In this document: positions 19,713 to 29,455 of the stretch, piece after piece
Position numbering within the stretch: the first letter of the stretch is position 1
How the letters are laid out: the number at the start of each line of letters is the position of its first letter
Source of the DNA: Gemmata massiliana
Lineage (GTDB): Bacteria; Planctomycetota; Planctomycetia; Gemmatales; Gemmataceae
Assembly: GCF_901538265.1 (NCBI RefSeq)
Contig: NZ_LR593886.1
Location: 3,865,738 to 3,929,737 of the forward strand
Reading direction: 5' to 3'
Length of the DNA stretch: 64,000 nt
Position numbers and translations under genes: made by a program
The notes under the pieces: model-generated
Told to the model about the DNA's origin: nothing
Databases searched by the model: none
What the model saw: the letters and a program-made list of their open reading frames with translations, nothing else

Positions 19713-22121
19713 TATTCCTTCTCTGCTCCCCCGACCCTCGAAGGCGTCGCGCTCGGTGTCGGTCAGCGCGGGACCGAGTTCACACTGACCATTACCGGCG
19801 CGCGCCTAAACGATCCGCAAGAACTGATGATGTACGCCCCCGGTGTGGTCTGCACGAAGCTGACCGCGAAGGGCGAGAACGAAGTGACCGCGACACTGAA
19901 ATCGGCGCCTGACTGCAAGCTCGGGGAATACCCATTTCGGTTGCGCACCAAAGGCGGCGTGTCCGAACTCCGCACGTTCCGCGTCTCACCGTTCCCCGTC
20001 GTGCCCGAGAAGGAGCCCAACGACACGCGCGAACAGGCCCAATCGGTTCCACCGAACGTGAGCGTCGCGGGCGTGGTCGAATCGGGTGGGTCCGATTACT
20101 TCGCGGTCGCGCTGAAGAAGGGCCAGCGGCTCGCGGCCGAGATCGAAGGTGTCCGGATGGGCGGCGAACTCAACGACACGGCCATCGCCGTATTCGGGCC
20201 GGACGGGAAACAACTGGCCGCGGTCGATGACACCCCGCTGTTCCGCCAAGACCCGTTCGTGACGGCCCTCGCGCCGAGTGATGGCACCTATGTGGTTCAA
20301 GTACACGACACCAACTTCGGTGGCGGGGACACGCACCGTTACGTGCTCCACATCGGCACCTTTACGCGGCCCGGTGCGGTCTTCCCCGCGGGCGGGCAAG
20401 CTGGAACCGAAGTCGCGGTGAAACTGTTCGGTGACGCCACGGGCGATCGGACCGAGCGTGTCACGCTCCCGAAGGCAGGGGCGCCGTTCGAGTTCTACCC
20501 GTCCGATCTCGGAGGTACGGCCCCGACCCCCAACCCGTTCCGCGTGTCGGCGTTCCCAAACGTGAACGAGGTCGAACCGAACAACGAACTGAAACAGGCG
20601 AGCGCCGCGACGGGATGGCCGGTCGCGTTCAACGGGATCATCGAAAAGCCCGGCGACGCGGACCACTTTCGGTTCCGCGCCAAAAAGGGCGACGTGATTG
20701 ATGTGCAGGCGTTCGCGTTCCGTGTCGGGTCGCCGCTCGATACGGTCGTCGCGGTTCTCGACGCGGGCAGCGAAGTCATCGGCGCCAACGACGACGACGA
20801 AACGCACGACAGCCGGCTCCTGGTCGCGATTCCCGTGGACGGCGAATACTTCGTCCGCGTGACCGACAAGCGGAAACAGGGCGGCTCGGCGTTCATCTAC
20901 CGCATCGAACTCAACCGTCCTCAAACGGGCCTCGCGGTGTTTCTGCCAGAGCGCAACCGGAAGACCCAGAACCGGAACGTCATTACCGTACCGCGTGGGA
21001 ACCGCGTTACCGCCTACCTCGCGGTTCGGCGCGACGGGTTTACCGGCCCTGTAACGCTCGCCACAAGCGCGCTGCCCACGGGGGTGAAGGTCGGGCTGAG
21101 TCCAATTCCCGCGGAAGAGTATCTCCTGCCGGTTGTGTTCGAGGCCGCTGCGGATGCACCCCTCGGCGGGAATCTGATCGACCTGTCCGGAACCGGCGGG
21201 GAGCCGAAATCGCCGATCACTGGCGGGTTCACACAGCAAGTCACGCTCGTTCGCGGGCCGGGGGATTCGGCCCTTCACGCGGTCACACTCACACAACTCG
21301 CGATCGTGGTCGTTGAGGAATCACCGTTGTCGGTCAGCATCGTTCCACCGGCCGCGCCGATCGCCGCCGACGGGACGCTCGATGTGACCGTGCGCATCAC
21401 GCGCGCAAAGGACTTTGCCGATCCGGTCGAAGTGATTTTCCCCTGCTTGCCCCCCGGCGTCGAGGTTCCGACTGCCGTTCTCATCCCTGCCAACAAAACG
21501 GAAGCCGTTGTCACGCTCGTCGCTAGCAAGGACGCCGAACTGGGTGACTGGAAGCTCATTGCGGAAGCGAACGTTGCTCGTCCGGGGCGCGCGGCGCGTG
21601 ACCCACTCGCCGCACCGATGGGAATGGGCGGCATGGGTGCGGGTGGAGGCGGCGGTGGTCGGTGGTCGCGGCGGTCCCCCGAAGGGATGCCTTCAGTCGC
21701 GTCCGAGATGCACGCGGTGAAACTCGCCGAAGCCCCGCTCAGGGGCAAATTCGACCTCACTGCGGGGGAACAGGGCAAGTCGGTCAAGGTGGTTTGCAAG
21801 TTCGACGGCCCGCCGCTGAAGGGCAATTTCACGGCAAAGCTCGACGGGCTCCCCCCGCGCGCGACTTCAAAGGAAGTTCAGGTTCAGGCAGACGCGAAAC
21901 AGGTCGAGTTCACCGTTGCCATCGACGCAACCACACCTCCCGGAACGCACGCTTCGCTCGTGTGCGAATTGGTCGGCACCGTCGGCGGACAGAAGGCCGT
22001 TTACCGGCTCGGACGCGACGGGACGCTGAAGGTGGACGTACCCGGCGCGGTGAAGACCGACGCGGCCGGTAAACCGCTCAGCCCGCTCGATGCTCTGCGG
22101 CTGGAACAAAAGAAGAAGTAG
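19650..22121 (+). CDS. Secreted protein with bacterial pre-peptidase C-terminal (PPC) domains
   Basis: 823 residues from the ATG at 19650, which yields a signal peptide (RVLLIAFALVVPFCGYSFSA). The long upstream open frame is a shadow of the DUF1501 gene. Beta-rich throughout. Two PPC-type domains are seen: EKEPNDTREQAQSV...GVVESGGSDYFAVALKKGQRL, and NEVEPNNELKQASAATGW...GIIEKPGDADHFRFRAKKGD. Near residue 660 there is a Gly/Met-rich linker (GMGGMGAGGGGGGRW). No catalytic domain was identified. It follows the DUF1501 gene by 56 nt and its start lies inside the inverted repeat described separately. Confidence 0.85.
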   Translation: MNRTSVRVLLIAFALVVPFCGYSFSAPPTLEGVALGVGQRGTEFTLTITGARLNDPQELMMYAPGVVCTKLTAKGENEVTATLKSAPDCKLGEYPFRLRTKGGVSELRTFRVSPFPVVPEKEPNDTREQAQSVPPNVSVAGVVESGGSDYFAVALKKGQRLAAEIEGVRMGGELNDTAIAVFGPDGKQLAAVDDTPLFRQDPFVTALAPSDGTYVVQVHDTNFGGGDTHRYVLHIGTFTRPGAVFPAGGQAGTEVAVKLFGDATGDRTERVTLPKAGAPFEFYPSDLGGTAPTPNPFRVSAFPNVNEVEPNNELKQASAATGWPVAFNGIIEKPGDADHFRFRAKKGDVIDVQAFAFRVGSPLDTVVAVLDAGSEVIGANDDDETHDSRLLVAIPVDGEYFVRVTDKRKQGGSAFIYRIELNRPQTGLAVFLPERNRKTQNRNVITVPRGNRVTAYLAVRRDGFTGPVTLATSALPTGVKVGLSPIPAEEYLLPVVFEAAADAPLGGNLIDLSGTGGEPKSPITGGFTQQVTLVRGPGDSALHAVTLTQLAIVVVEESPLSVSIVPPAAPIAADGTLDVTVRITRAKDFADPVEVIFPCLPPGVEVPTAVLIPANKTEAVVTLVASKDAELGDWKLIAEANVARPGRAARDPLAAPMGMGGMGAGGGGGGRWSRRSPEGMPSVASEMHAVKLAEAPLRGKFDLTAGEQGKSVKVVCKFDGPPLKGNFTAKLDGLPPRATSKEVQVQADAKQVEFTVAIDATTPPGTHASLVCELVGTVGGQKAVYRLGRDGTLKVDVPGAVKTDAAGKPLSPLDALRLEQKKK

Positions 22122-22200
22122 CGCTCGCGGGGTTGTGGCACTAACCCGCGGTTCAATGAGACAAGAAACGGGCGAAGAAGTACACCCGAGGATCTTCCCT

Positions 22201-24609
22201 ATGCGTTTTGCGCTGATCGCTGCTGTGTTGGTGGCCGTTGCCGCTCCCGCCCGCGCAGCCGAGCCGGTGCGGATCACCGTTGCGCCGGATCGGGTCGACC
22301 TGACTTCGGCACGCGACCGCCAGGGGGTAGTCGTGCAAGCGGAGTTCGCCGACGGCAGCACAAAGGACGTGACCGCCAGCGCCACCTTCGCGCTCGACAA
22401 GCCCGTCGCCACGATCACGAATGCGTTCCTCGCGCCGGCGGGCGACGGCACCGCGACTCTCAGCGTCGCGTTCGGCACGTTCTCCGCGAAGGTGCCCGTG
22501 ACGGTGACGAAGGCGAAAGAAGCGGAGGCGCTCCGCTTCCGCACGGACGTGATGCCGGTTCTCACGAAAGTGGGCTGCAACACGGGCAAGTGCCACGGCT
22601 CCGCGTCCGGGAAGGACGGGTTCCGGTTGGGGCTGTTCGGGTACGACCCCGAGGGCGACCACTTCCGCATCACCCGTGAAATGGGCGGGCGCCGAGTTAA
22701 TCTCGCGACACCGGACGACTGCCTGCTCATCAACAAGGCCATCGGGAAGGTTCCGCACACGGGCGGAAAGCGCATCGAACCGGGGAGCGAGAGCTACCTG
22801 CTTCTATTGCGCTGGCTCGAAGGCGGTGCTCCCAAAGATCCGAAAAGCACCGCCAAGCCGGTGAGCATCGAGGTGTTCCCGAAGCAGGCGGTGTTCGCGA
22901 CGAAGGGCGAGGCCCAGCGCCTCGTGGTTCGCGCCAAGTACGACGACGGCACCGATCGCGACGTGACTCGATTCACCGTGTTCGTCGGTAACAACGACGC
23001 GGCCGCGACCGTGTCCGATGACGGCGTGATTACGGGGACCGGGCCAGGTGAGGCGTTCATCCTCGCGCGGTTCGACCAGTTCACGGAAGGGAGCGCCGTT
23101 ATCGTTCGGCCCGGCACCGAGTTCACCGACCCGAAGACGCCGGCGTTCAACTACATCGACACGCACGTCCACGCGAAGCTCAATCGGCTCCACGTCGTCC
23201 CCTCCGACGTGTGTACCGACGAAGTGTTCCTTCGCCGCGTTTACATCGACTTGCTTGGCCTCCTCCCCACACCCGTGGAGCGCGAAAAATTCCTCGCCGA
23301 TCCGGACGCGAAGAAGCGCGAGAAACTGGTCGACGCGCTCCTCGCACGCGACGAGTTCCGGGACATCTGGGTGATGAAGTGGGCCGAGATGCTCCAGATC
23401 CGCACGATCAACGGCATCAGCCAGAAGGGGCTGCAACTTTACGACAAGTGGCTCCGCGACAAGGTCCGTGGCGGCGCGACAATCGACCAGATCGTGCGCG
23501 AACTGCTCCCGGCCGTCGGCGGGACGTTCGAGAACCCGGCCGTCAACTACTTCCAAACGGAAACCACCCCGCAACTGCTGGCCGAGAACGTCTCGCAGGT
23601 GTTCCTCGGGACGCGCATTCAGTGCGCCCAGTGCCACAACCACCCGTTCGACCGCTGGACGATGGACGACTACTACGGGTTCGCCGCGTTCTTCAGTCAG
23701 GTCGGGTACAAGAACGCACAAGACCCGCGCGAACTCACCGTGTTCAACGCCGGCTCGGGCGAGATGCGGCACCCGCTCGGGGACCGGCTCGTGAAGCCGA
23801 AGTTCCTGGGCGGCGACGCGCCCGAGCTGAAGCCGGGCCGGGACTACCGGGCGGCCCTCGCGGACTGGCTGACCAGCACCGACAACGCGGCGTTCGCCCG
23901 GAACATCAGCAATACCGTTTGGGCGCACTTTTTCGGGAAGGGAATCGTGGACGCAGTGGACGACGTCCGCGTGTCGAACCCCGCGAGCAACCCGGAACTC
24001 CTCGACGCGTTGGGCAAGAAAGCGGCCGAGTACAAGTTCGATGTCAAGAAACTCGCACGCGACATCTGCCTCAGCCGCACGTACCAGCTCTCCACCAAGC
24101 GCAACCCGACGAACGAGTGGGACGAGCGGAACTTCGCGCGCCAAACGGTGCGCCGGATGCGCGCAGAAGTGCTCCTCGATTGCATTACCCAGGTGACCGA
24201 GACGGCGAACCGATTCCCCAACCTGCCGCTCGGCGGGCGGGCAGTCCACCTCCCGGACGGGCGCACCCCGAACTACTTCCTCACTACCTTTGGCCGGTCC
24301 ACCCGCGCCACAGCCTGCACCTGTGAAGTAAAGACCACGCCGACGCTTTCGCAAGCGCTCCATCTGCTCAACGGCGAAACCACCACGGGCAAGATCGGTG
24401 AGGGGAAAGTGGTGGAGGGGCTGCTCGCCAAGAAAGAACCGGCGGCGGTGGCCGAGGAACTGTACCTGCGGTGTCTGGGCCGCAAGCCCACCGCGAACGA
24501 AGTCGCCAAGCTCGCGACCCGGCTCGAACAAGCAACCGACAAGAAAGAGGCGCTCGAAGACCTGTTCTGGGCGCTGCTGAACACGAACGAGTTCATTTTC
24601 AACCGCTGA
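22201..24609 (+). CDS. DUF1549/DUF1553 cytochrome-like secreted protein
   Basis: 802 residues from the ATG at 22201 (GAGG upstream, signal peptide FALIAAVLVAVAAPARAAE). Order: an Ig-like (BIG2-type) domain; a cytochrome-like segment with CNTGKCH near residue 122; a second BIG2-like domain (VSDDGVITGTGPGEAFILAR); DUF1549 from about 315 (YIDTHVHAKLNRL, VFLRRVYIDLLGLLPTP) with a CxxCH haem motif (CAQCHNHPFDRW) near 474; DUF1553 from about 550 (FARNISNTVWAHFFGKGIV, RRMRAEVLLDCI). Characteristic planctomycete family encoded with DUF1501. Likely a periplasmic redox or carbohydrate-related assembly. The haem reading is family knowledge. Confidence 0.92.
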   Translation: MRFALIAAVLVAVAAPARAAEPVRITVAPDRVDLTSARDRQGVVVQAEFADGSTKDVTASATFALDKPVATITNAFLAPAGDGTATLSVAFGTFSAKVPVTVTKAKEAEALRFRTDVMPVLTKVGCNTGKCHGSASGKDGFRLGLFGYDPEGDHFRITREMGGRRVNLATPDDCLLINKAIGKVPHTGGKRIEPGSESYLLLLRWLEGGAPKDPKSTAKPVSIEVFPKQAVFATKGEAQRLVVRAKYDDGTDRDVTRFTVFVGNNDAAATVSDDGVITGTGPGEAFILARFDQFTEGSAVIVRPGTEFTDPKTPAFNYIDTHVHAKLNRLHVVPSDVCTDEVFLRRVYIDLLGLLPTPVEREKFLADPDAKKREKLVDALLARDEFRDIWVMKWAEMLQIRTINGISQKGLQLYDKWLRDKVRGGATIDQIVRELLPAVGGTFENPAVNYFQTETTPQLLAENVSQVFLGTRIQCAQCHNHPFDRWTMDDYYGFAAFFSQVGYKNAQDPRELTVFNAGSGEMRHPLGDRLVKPKFLGGDAPELKPGRDYRAALADWLTSTDNAAFARNISNTVWAHFFGKGIVDAVDDVRVSNPASNPELLDALGKKAAEYKFDVKKLARDICLSRTYQLSTKRNPTNEWDERNFARQTVRRMRAEVLLDCITQVTETANRFPNLPLGGRAVHLPDGRTPNYFLTTFGRSTRATACTCEVKTTPTLSQALHLLNGETTTGKIGEGKVVEGLLAKKEPAAVAEELYLRCLGRKPTANEVAKLATRLEQATDKKEALEDLFWALLNTNEFIFNR

Positions 24610-24670
24610 TGCAGTGGGACGAGCGATAAGGCCGGCTGGGTTTATTTTGCCAACCTTGAGGATCACCGCT

Positions 24671-26350
24671 GTGACGCTGCGACCGTGTGTGTTCTTGTTA
24701 CTCGCGCTCGTCATTCACTTCTCGTCCCTCGCGGCTCCACCGGCCCGGGCCGACGAGAAGGTCGAGGACGCGAAAGTCACGTTCGACGGTCAGGTGCGCC
24801 CGATCCTCGCGAAGCGGTGCGGCAAGTGCCACAACGCGGAGCGCCCCCGAGGTGAACTCGACCTGTCCAGCTACGCGGCGGTGATGCTCGGCGGGGTATC
24901 GGGCCGGGCGGTTGTTGAGGGGAAGCCGGATTCCAGCCCGCTCTACACGATGACGGCGCACCTCGAAGACCCGAAGATGCCGCCGAACAGCCCCAAGATT
25001 CCTCAAACCGAAATCGACACGCTCCGCAAGTGGATCGAGGGCGGGCTGGTCGAGAAGGTGGGTGGAGCGACTTCTACGAAGGCCACGCCCACACTTGCGC
25101 CCAAAAATCTTGACGGACTCGGCAATGTCGCGACGCTGGCGCGGCTCACACCGGTGACCGCACTTGCGGTCAGTCCCAGCGCGCCGATCGTTGCGGTTCC
25201 CGGGAAGAAACAAATTCTCCTCTACGAACTACCCAGCGGCAAATCGCTCGGCGCGCTCGCGTTCCCGGAAGGTGAAGTCCACGTTCTCCGCTTCTCGCGC
25301 GACGGAAAGATGCTGCTCGCCGCGGGCGGCGTCGGCGGGCAATCGGGTGCCATTGTCGGGTACGACGTCGCTTCGTGGAAACGGCAGTTCGCGGTTGCCG
25401 ACGAGAACGAAGCGGTTCTTGCGGCCGATATCTCGGCGGACAAGACCCGCGTCGTGTTCGGCGGGCCGAGCCGACTCGTGAAAGTGGTTTCGGTACCCGA
25501 CGGCAAGATCGTCCACACGTTCCGCAAACCGACCGATTGGGTGCTGTCGGTCGAGTTCAGCCCAGAGGGGTTACTCGTCGCGGCCGGCGACCGGTTCGGC
25601 GGGTTGTACGTGTGGGAAACGAAGTCCGGCAAGGAGTTCTACACGCTCCGCGGGCACACGAAGGGCGTGACGGGGATCGCCTGGCGCGCGGACTCGGACG
25701 CGCTCGCGACGAGTAGCGACGACCAGACGGTGCGCGTTTGGAACATGCACACGGGGACCGAGACCGCGAAGTGGGAGGCACACGAGGGCGGGGCGGCGGA
25801 CGTCGCGTTCCACGTTTCCGGCGCGATCGCCACTGCGGGGCGCGACGGGCGCGTGAAATTGTGGGACGAGAAGGGGAAGCGCGCGGCCGAGTTCGGTCCC
25901 GCGGACGACGCGGTACTGAAAGTCGCGTTCACCGCGGACGCGAAGACGGTCCTGTCCGGTGACTGGGCCGGCGCGGTTCGGACGTGGCCGGTCGCGGGCG
26001 GAACGGGCGTGAAACTTGCCCTGCCGATCGAAACGAAACCCGCGGCGCTAGTAGCGATCCCGGTGCCGACACCGAACTTGCCCGTCGCGGCCGTTCGACC
26101 GACTGCTCCGGTCGGCCCGTCGACAGCGCCCGCGAATCTTCAGGCGGAACTGGCGCGCAAACGAACTGCGCTCAAGGCCGTGGAGGACGCGGCGGAGAAG
26201 CTCAAGGACGAAGCCGCTCGCAGCCCGAAGAACCCGGCGCTCGCAAAGGCTTACCTGCAACTCTGCGAGGCCGCACTCGCGATGAAGGCCGAAGTGGTCG
26301 AAGTGGAAGCGGCAATCACTGCGGCTGGAAGCGCGGAGGGTAAAAAGTGA
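24671..26350 (+). CDS. Planctomycete-type cytochrome C / WD40 protein
   Basis: 559 residues from the GTG at 24671, preferred because a TTGAGG site precedes it and it starts a clean signal peptide (PCVFLLLALVIHFSSLAA). An in-frame GTG at 24614 is the alternative. The PSCyt1-like domain has a haem motif C50-G-K-C53-H54 and GELDLSSYAAVMLGG. About seven WD40 blades follow (for example LRGHTKGVTGIAWRADSDAL, TVRVWNMHTGTETAKW). The last 70 residues form a coiled coil (ELARKRTALKAVEDAAEKLK). Probably acts with the preceding DUF1549/1553 and DUF1501 proteins. Ends 1 nt into the next start. Confidence 0.9.
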   Translation: MTLRPCVFLLLALVIHFSSLAAPPARADEKVEDAKVTFDGQVRPILAKRCGKCHNAERPRGELDLSSYAAVMLGGVSGRAVVEGKPDSSPLYTMTAHLEDPKMPPNSPKIPQTEIDTLRKWIEGGLVEKVGGATSTKATPTLAPKNLDGLGNVATLARLTPVTALAVSPSAPIVAVPGKKQILLYELPSGKSLGALAFPEGEVHVLRFSRDGKMLLAAGGVGGQSGAIVGYDVASWKRQFAVADENEAVLAADISADKTRVVFGGPSRLVKVVSVPDGKIVHTFRKPTDWVLSVEFSPEGLLVAAGDRFGGLYVWETKSGKEFYTLRGHTKGVTGIAWRADSDALATSSDDQTVRVWNMHTGTETAKWEAHEGGAADVAFHVSGAIATAGRDGRVKLWDEKGKRAAEFGPADDAVLKVAFTADAKTVLSGDWAGAVRTWPVAGGTGVKLALPIETKPAALVAIPVPTPNLPVAAVRPTAPVGPSTAPANLQAELARKRTALKAVEDAAEKLKDEAARSPKNPALAKAYLQLCEAALAMKAEVVEVEAAITAAGSAEGKK

Positions 26351-27687
26351 TGCCAGTTCAAACCGTCTCAAGTCATAAAGTCGAAGGTCGTAAAGTCGAA
26401 GGTGAACGACGTAAACGTTCTCGACTTTATGACTTGAGACCTTGCGACCTTCGACTCCTGCTCGTCCTCGCTTTGATCCTCGCGCCCGGGCTCACACTCC
26501 GTGCCGCAGATTGGCCGGTGTGGCGCGGGCCGAAGGGTGACGGCATCGTGACCGATGTCGCGATCCCCACCAAGTGGAGCGCGACCGAGAACGTCGTTTG
26601 GAAGGTGGACGTACCCGGCACCGGGCACTCGTCGCCCGTCGTTTCCAACGGGCGCGTGTTCCTCACATCGTTCGAGTCATCAACCACCGACCGCTTACTC
26701 TTATGCTTCGATCGCAAAGACGGCAACCTGCTCTGGAAGCAGAGCGTGTTGAGCGCCGCGGCCGAGAAGATGCACAAAAACAACACGCCTGCCAGTTCCA
26801 CGCCCGCGAGTGACGGCACTCATGTGTGGGTCACTTTTTTGGACGCCGGAAAGGTCGCGGTCGCGTGCTACTCGTTTGCCGGAAAACAGGTCTGGTTGAA
26901 GTCGTTCGACGGGTTCGATTCCGTTCACGGGTTTTGCGGAACACCGGTGCTGTTCGGCGACCTCGTGATCGTTAACGGCGACTCCGACGGCGATGCGTTC
27001 GTGACCGCGCTCGATAAGACGACCGGCGCGACGAAATGGAAGATCAACCGCCCGAACCGCGTGCGGTCCTTCAGCGTGCCGCTGTTCGTGGAAGTTCGTG
27101 GGAAGACACAACTGGTGTTGGCCGGGAGCAAGTCGGTCGCCGCGTTCGAGCCGACCACCGGCAAGCAACTCTGGATCGCGGACAGCACGACGGACAAGTT
27201 CGTCGCGACGGTCGCGTTCACCGAAGGGCTGGTCTTCGCGACCGGTACCAGCCCCAACAACACGCTCGTCGCTCTCGACCCAACGGGAACGGGCAACGTC
27301 ACCAAATCACACACCAGGTGGTCCGACACGAAGGTCGCGTCCTACGTTCCGTCGCCGCTCGCGTTCGGGAAGCACCTGTTCGTGCTGTCGGATTCCGGGA
27401 TCGCAACGTTGCTCGAAGCGAAAACGGGCAAGAAGCTCTGGTCCGAGCGCCTCGGCTCGCGCCTGCACCACGCTTCCCCGCTCCTCATTAACGACCTGAT
27501 CTACTGCCTCGCGGACGACGGCACCACGTACATTCTGAAGCCCGACGAGGAATACGAACTGGTCACGAAGAACGCGCTGGGCGAGGAGTGTCACGCGACG
27601 CCGGCCGTGTCAGACGGACAACTGTTCATCCGCTCGGCGACAAGCCTGTGGTGCATCGGCTCGAAGGCCCGCGCTGGGCGCCCGTGA
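26350..27687 (+). CDS. Secreted PQQ-like beta-propeller protein (BamB-like repeats)
   Basis: 445 residues from the ATG at 26350, overlapping the previous stop codon (a GTG at 26347 also fits). The first 35 codons are unusual: they are made of repeat-like DNA (see the inverted repeat at 26365-26440) and precede the hydrophobic signal (LRLLLVLALILAPGLTLRAA). Mature part: ADWPVWRGPKGDGI, then repeated propeller blades such as TTGATKWKINRPNR, TTGKQLWIADS, KTGKKLWSERLGS. Proteins of this type beginning with a WP.WRG motif are common in Planctomycetes and are often next to DUF1501/DUF1553 genes. No PQQ cofactor enzyme motif is evident. Confidence 0.9.
   Translation: MPVQTVSSHKVEGRKVEGERRKRSRLYDLRPCDLRLLLVLALILAPGLTLRAADWPVWRGPKGDGIVTDVAIPTKWSATENVVWKVDVPGTGHSSPVVSNGRVFLTSFESSTTDRLLLCFDRKDGNLLWKQSVLSAAAEKMHKNNTPASSTPASDGTHVWVTFLDAGKVAVACYSFAGKQVWLKSFDGFDSVHGFCGTPVLFGDLVIVNGDSDGDAFVTALDKTTGATKWKINRPNRVRSFSVPLFVEVRGKTQLVLAGSKSVAAFEPTTGKQLWIADSTTDKFVATVAFTEGLVFATGTSPNNTLVALDPTGTGNVTKSHTRWSDTKVASYVPSPLAFGKHLFVLSDSGIATLLEAKTGKKLWSERLGSRLHHASPLLINDLIYCLADDGTTYILKPDEEYELVTKNALGEECHATPAVSDGQLFIRSATSLWCIGSKARAGRP
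26365..26440. repeat. Perfect 20-bp inverted repeat inside the 5' end of the propeller gene
   Basis: Arms 26365-26384 and 26421-26440 are perfect reverse complements (GTCTCAAGTCATAAAGTCGA). Between and after them lie shorter copies of AAGTCGAAGGT in both orientations. The element begins 13 nt after the start codon and supplies the first part of the signal peptide. Confidence 0.85.
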
Positions 27688-27823
27688 CCCTCACGAAAGA
27701 TTCTGATGAATGGATGATTTTTATTCTCATTGTCGACATCAGGGCTTCACGAATTGCGGGTAGCGTACCGTCGGCTAGTTGTTCACGCTGCTGGGCCATC
27801 ATCCCTTGCTCGGAGCCTCATTC

Positions 27824-29009
27824 ATGAACCGCCCGGACCGTTGGCGTGGGTTCACGCTGATCGAGTTGCTCGTCGTCATTGCGATTATTGCGATCCTGAT
27901 CGGTCTCCTCCTGCCCGCGGTGCAAAAGGTGCGCGAGGCCGCCGCGCGCATGAAGTGTCAGAACAACTTGAAACAGCTCGGCCTAGCGATGCACAACCTG
28001 GAAAGCACGACGGGCAGCTTCCCGCCGGGTTACGTGACGTTCTCGGAGTCGTACACCTCGGCACCGAACAACCAAAACTCCGATGGTTCGGTGCGCGGGT
28101 CGTACCCGAACTTCCCTGCCTTCGTGGTCACGGGCTCTCAAGGGGGGGGATCGTGACGAAGGCCGAAGTGTTCGGTCCCGCGTGGGTGATGCACGTCAAC
28201 TCTTACATGGAGCAAACGACTCTCGATCAGCGCGTTCAACAGGGCGTGGCCGCCGACGACCTGAACGAGTCGTGCCCGTGGGACAACCTGGACGGTCTCC
28301 CACAACGACGCCCGGACATTGATACTCAAAGCTATATCCGCAAATTCATGCAGTGCCCCAGTGCGGAACAGTCCGAAATACATTACAACGATTTGAGTCT
28401 CGAGAATCTGTACAAAGGCAATTACGTCGCGTGCTTCGGTGGCGGGTTCATGCGGGATGCCACATCGCGGGGGAATTCGCAACTCGCGGGCGTGTTCAAA
28501 GCCGTGACGGACGTCAAAAAATTCCCTTACGGAGAGCGGTTCGCGGTCGGTAAGGGAACCCGGATCACCGGTATCGGCGACGGCACCTCGAACACCGTGA
28601 TGCTGAGTGAACTGCTGGCCAATCTCGTTGCGGACGGGCGGACGTCGTCGACTTCGAGTGCCATGAACCGGGACGTGCGCGGTGCGATGCTCTGCCCGAT
28701 GATGGGCGGCAACTCTTTCAGTGGCGCGTTCCCGCCGAACTCGCGCGGTACGGACATCACCCAGGGGTGCCCCCCTCGGGTGATCCGGCCGCGAAACCGG
28801 CCGGCGATCCAATGTTTTGCACTCTGGACCGCAACCTCGATCCCACCACCGGAGGGCAATGGGCCGTCGCCGCACGCAGCAAACACACGGGGGGAGTCAA
28901 CGCGGTATTTGCCGACGGGTCCGTTCGTTTCATCCGCGAGGGCATTAGCGTCCAACAGTGGTCGGCCCTGTGTACCGCGAACGGCGGCGAGGTCGTGAAC
29001 ATCGATTAA
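27824..29009 (+). pseudogene. DUF1559 (prepilin-like N-terminus) gene with two -1 frame breaks
   Basis: From the ATG at 27824 the protein opens with the DUF1559 signature [20 protein letters not shown] and [20 protein letters not shown], but the frame stops at 28156. Matching sequence continues in the -1 frame (EVFGPAWVMHVNSYMEQTT through GIGDGTSNTVMLSELL). It then moves -1 again for the end (KHTGGVNAVFADGSVRFIREG), stopping at 29009. The first break is at an 8-G run (28142-28149), the second at a 6-C run (28770-28775). One added base in each run restores a single 396-codon frame. Either a pseudogene or homopolymer sequencing errors. Exported, pilin-like, function unknown. Confidence 0.85.
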
Positions 29010-29074
29010 CACCCGGCACGTGCGCGCCGGCACCGGGCCGGCGCGCGATTTTCGACACATTGGCGGGAGTTCCG

Positions 29075-29455
29075 ATGTTCGGCGCGCGTGCCTCGTGTTG
29101 CGCTGTTGCCCTTGCGCTCTTCGTGGTCGGGTGCGGCTCTTCTGGGGGCGGTACCGGGGCCGATATGGGCAGTGAAGAGGGGCGGAAGGTCGCGCTCCTC
29201 ATCGAAGACATGAACGACGCAAAGGGGAACCAGAAGCGAACGGTCGAAATGTTTGTGAAGGGCACGAAGCCGCCCGACCCGAAGAAACTTGTTCCCTACG
29301 ATTACGCGGTTCTTGGCAAACCGGCTATCGCGGGTGAAACCGCGACCTGCAAAGTTCGGATCGACAAGCCAACGGGAGAAAAGGTGGGCGAGGTCGAGTG
29401 GACATTCGAGAAGGAAGGGGACAAGTGGAAGATCAAGTCCGCCCCGCTCCCGTGA
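29075..29455 (+). CDS. Small lipoprotein
   Basis: 126 residues from the ATG at 29075 (GGGAG site). Lipoprotein signal: CCAVALALFVVGC, cleavage before the Cys at about residue 20, then a Ser/Gly-rich tether. The mature part is a small beta domain (YAVLGKPAIAGETATCKVRI, EVEWTFEKEGDKWKIKSAPLP). Small lipoproteins directly after DUF1559 genes are common in planctomycetes, so it is probably co-transcribed with the gene upstream. Its stop overlaps the next GTG start. Confidence 0.8.
   Translation: MFGARASCCAVALALFVVGCGSSGGGTGADMGSEEGRKVALLIEDMNDAKGNQKRTVEMFVKGTKPPDPKKLVPYDYAVLGKPAIAGETATCKVRIDKPTGEKVGEVEWTFEKEGDKWKIKSAPLP

Noticed and set aside
22804-24714. 636-codon minus-strand open frame
   Set aside because: Lies antisense to the well-supported DUF1549/DUF1553 gene and has only shadow-like composition.
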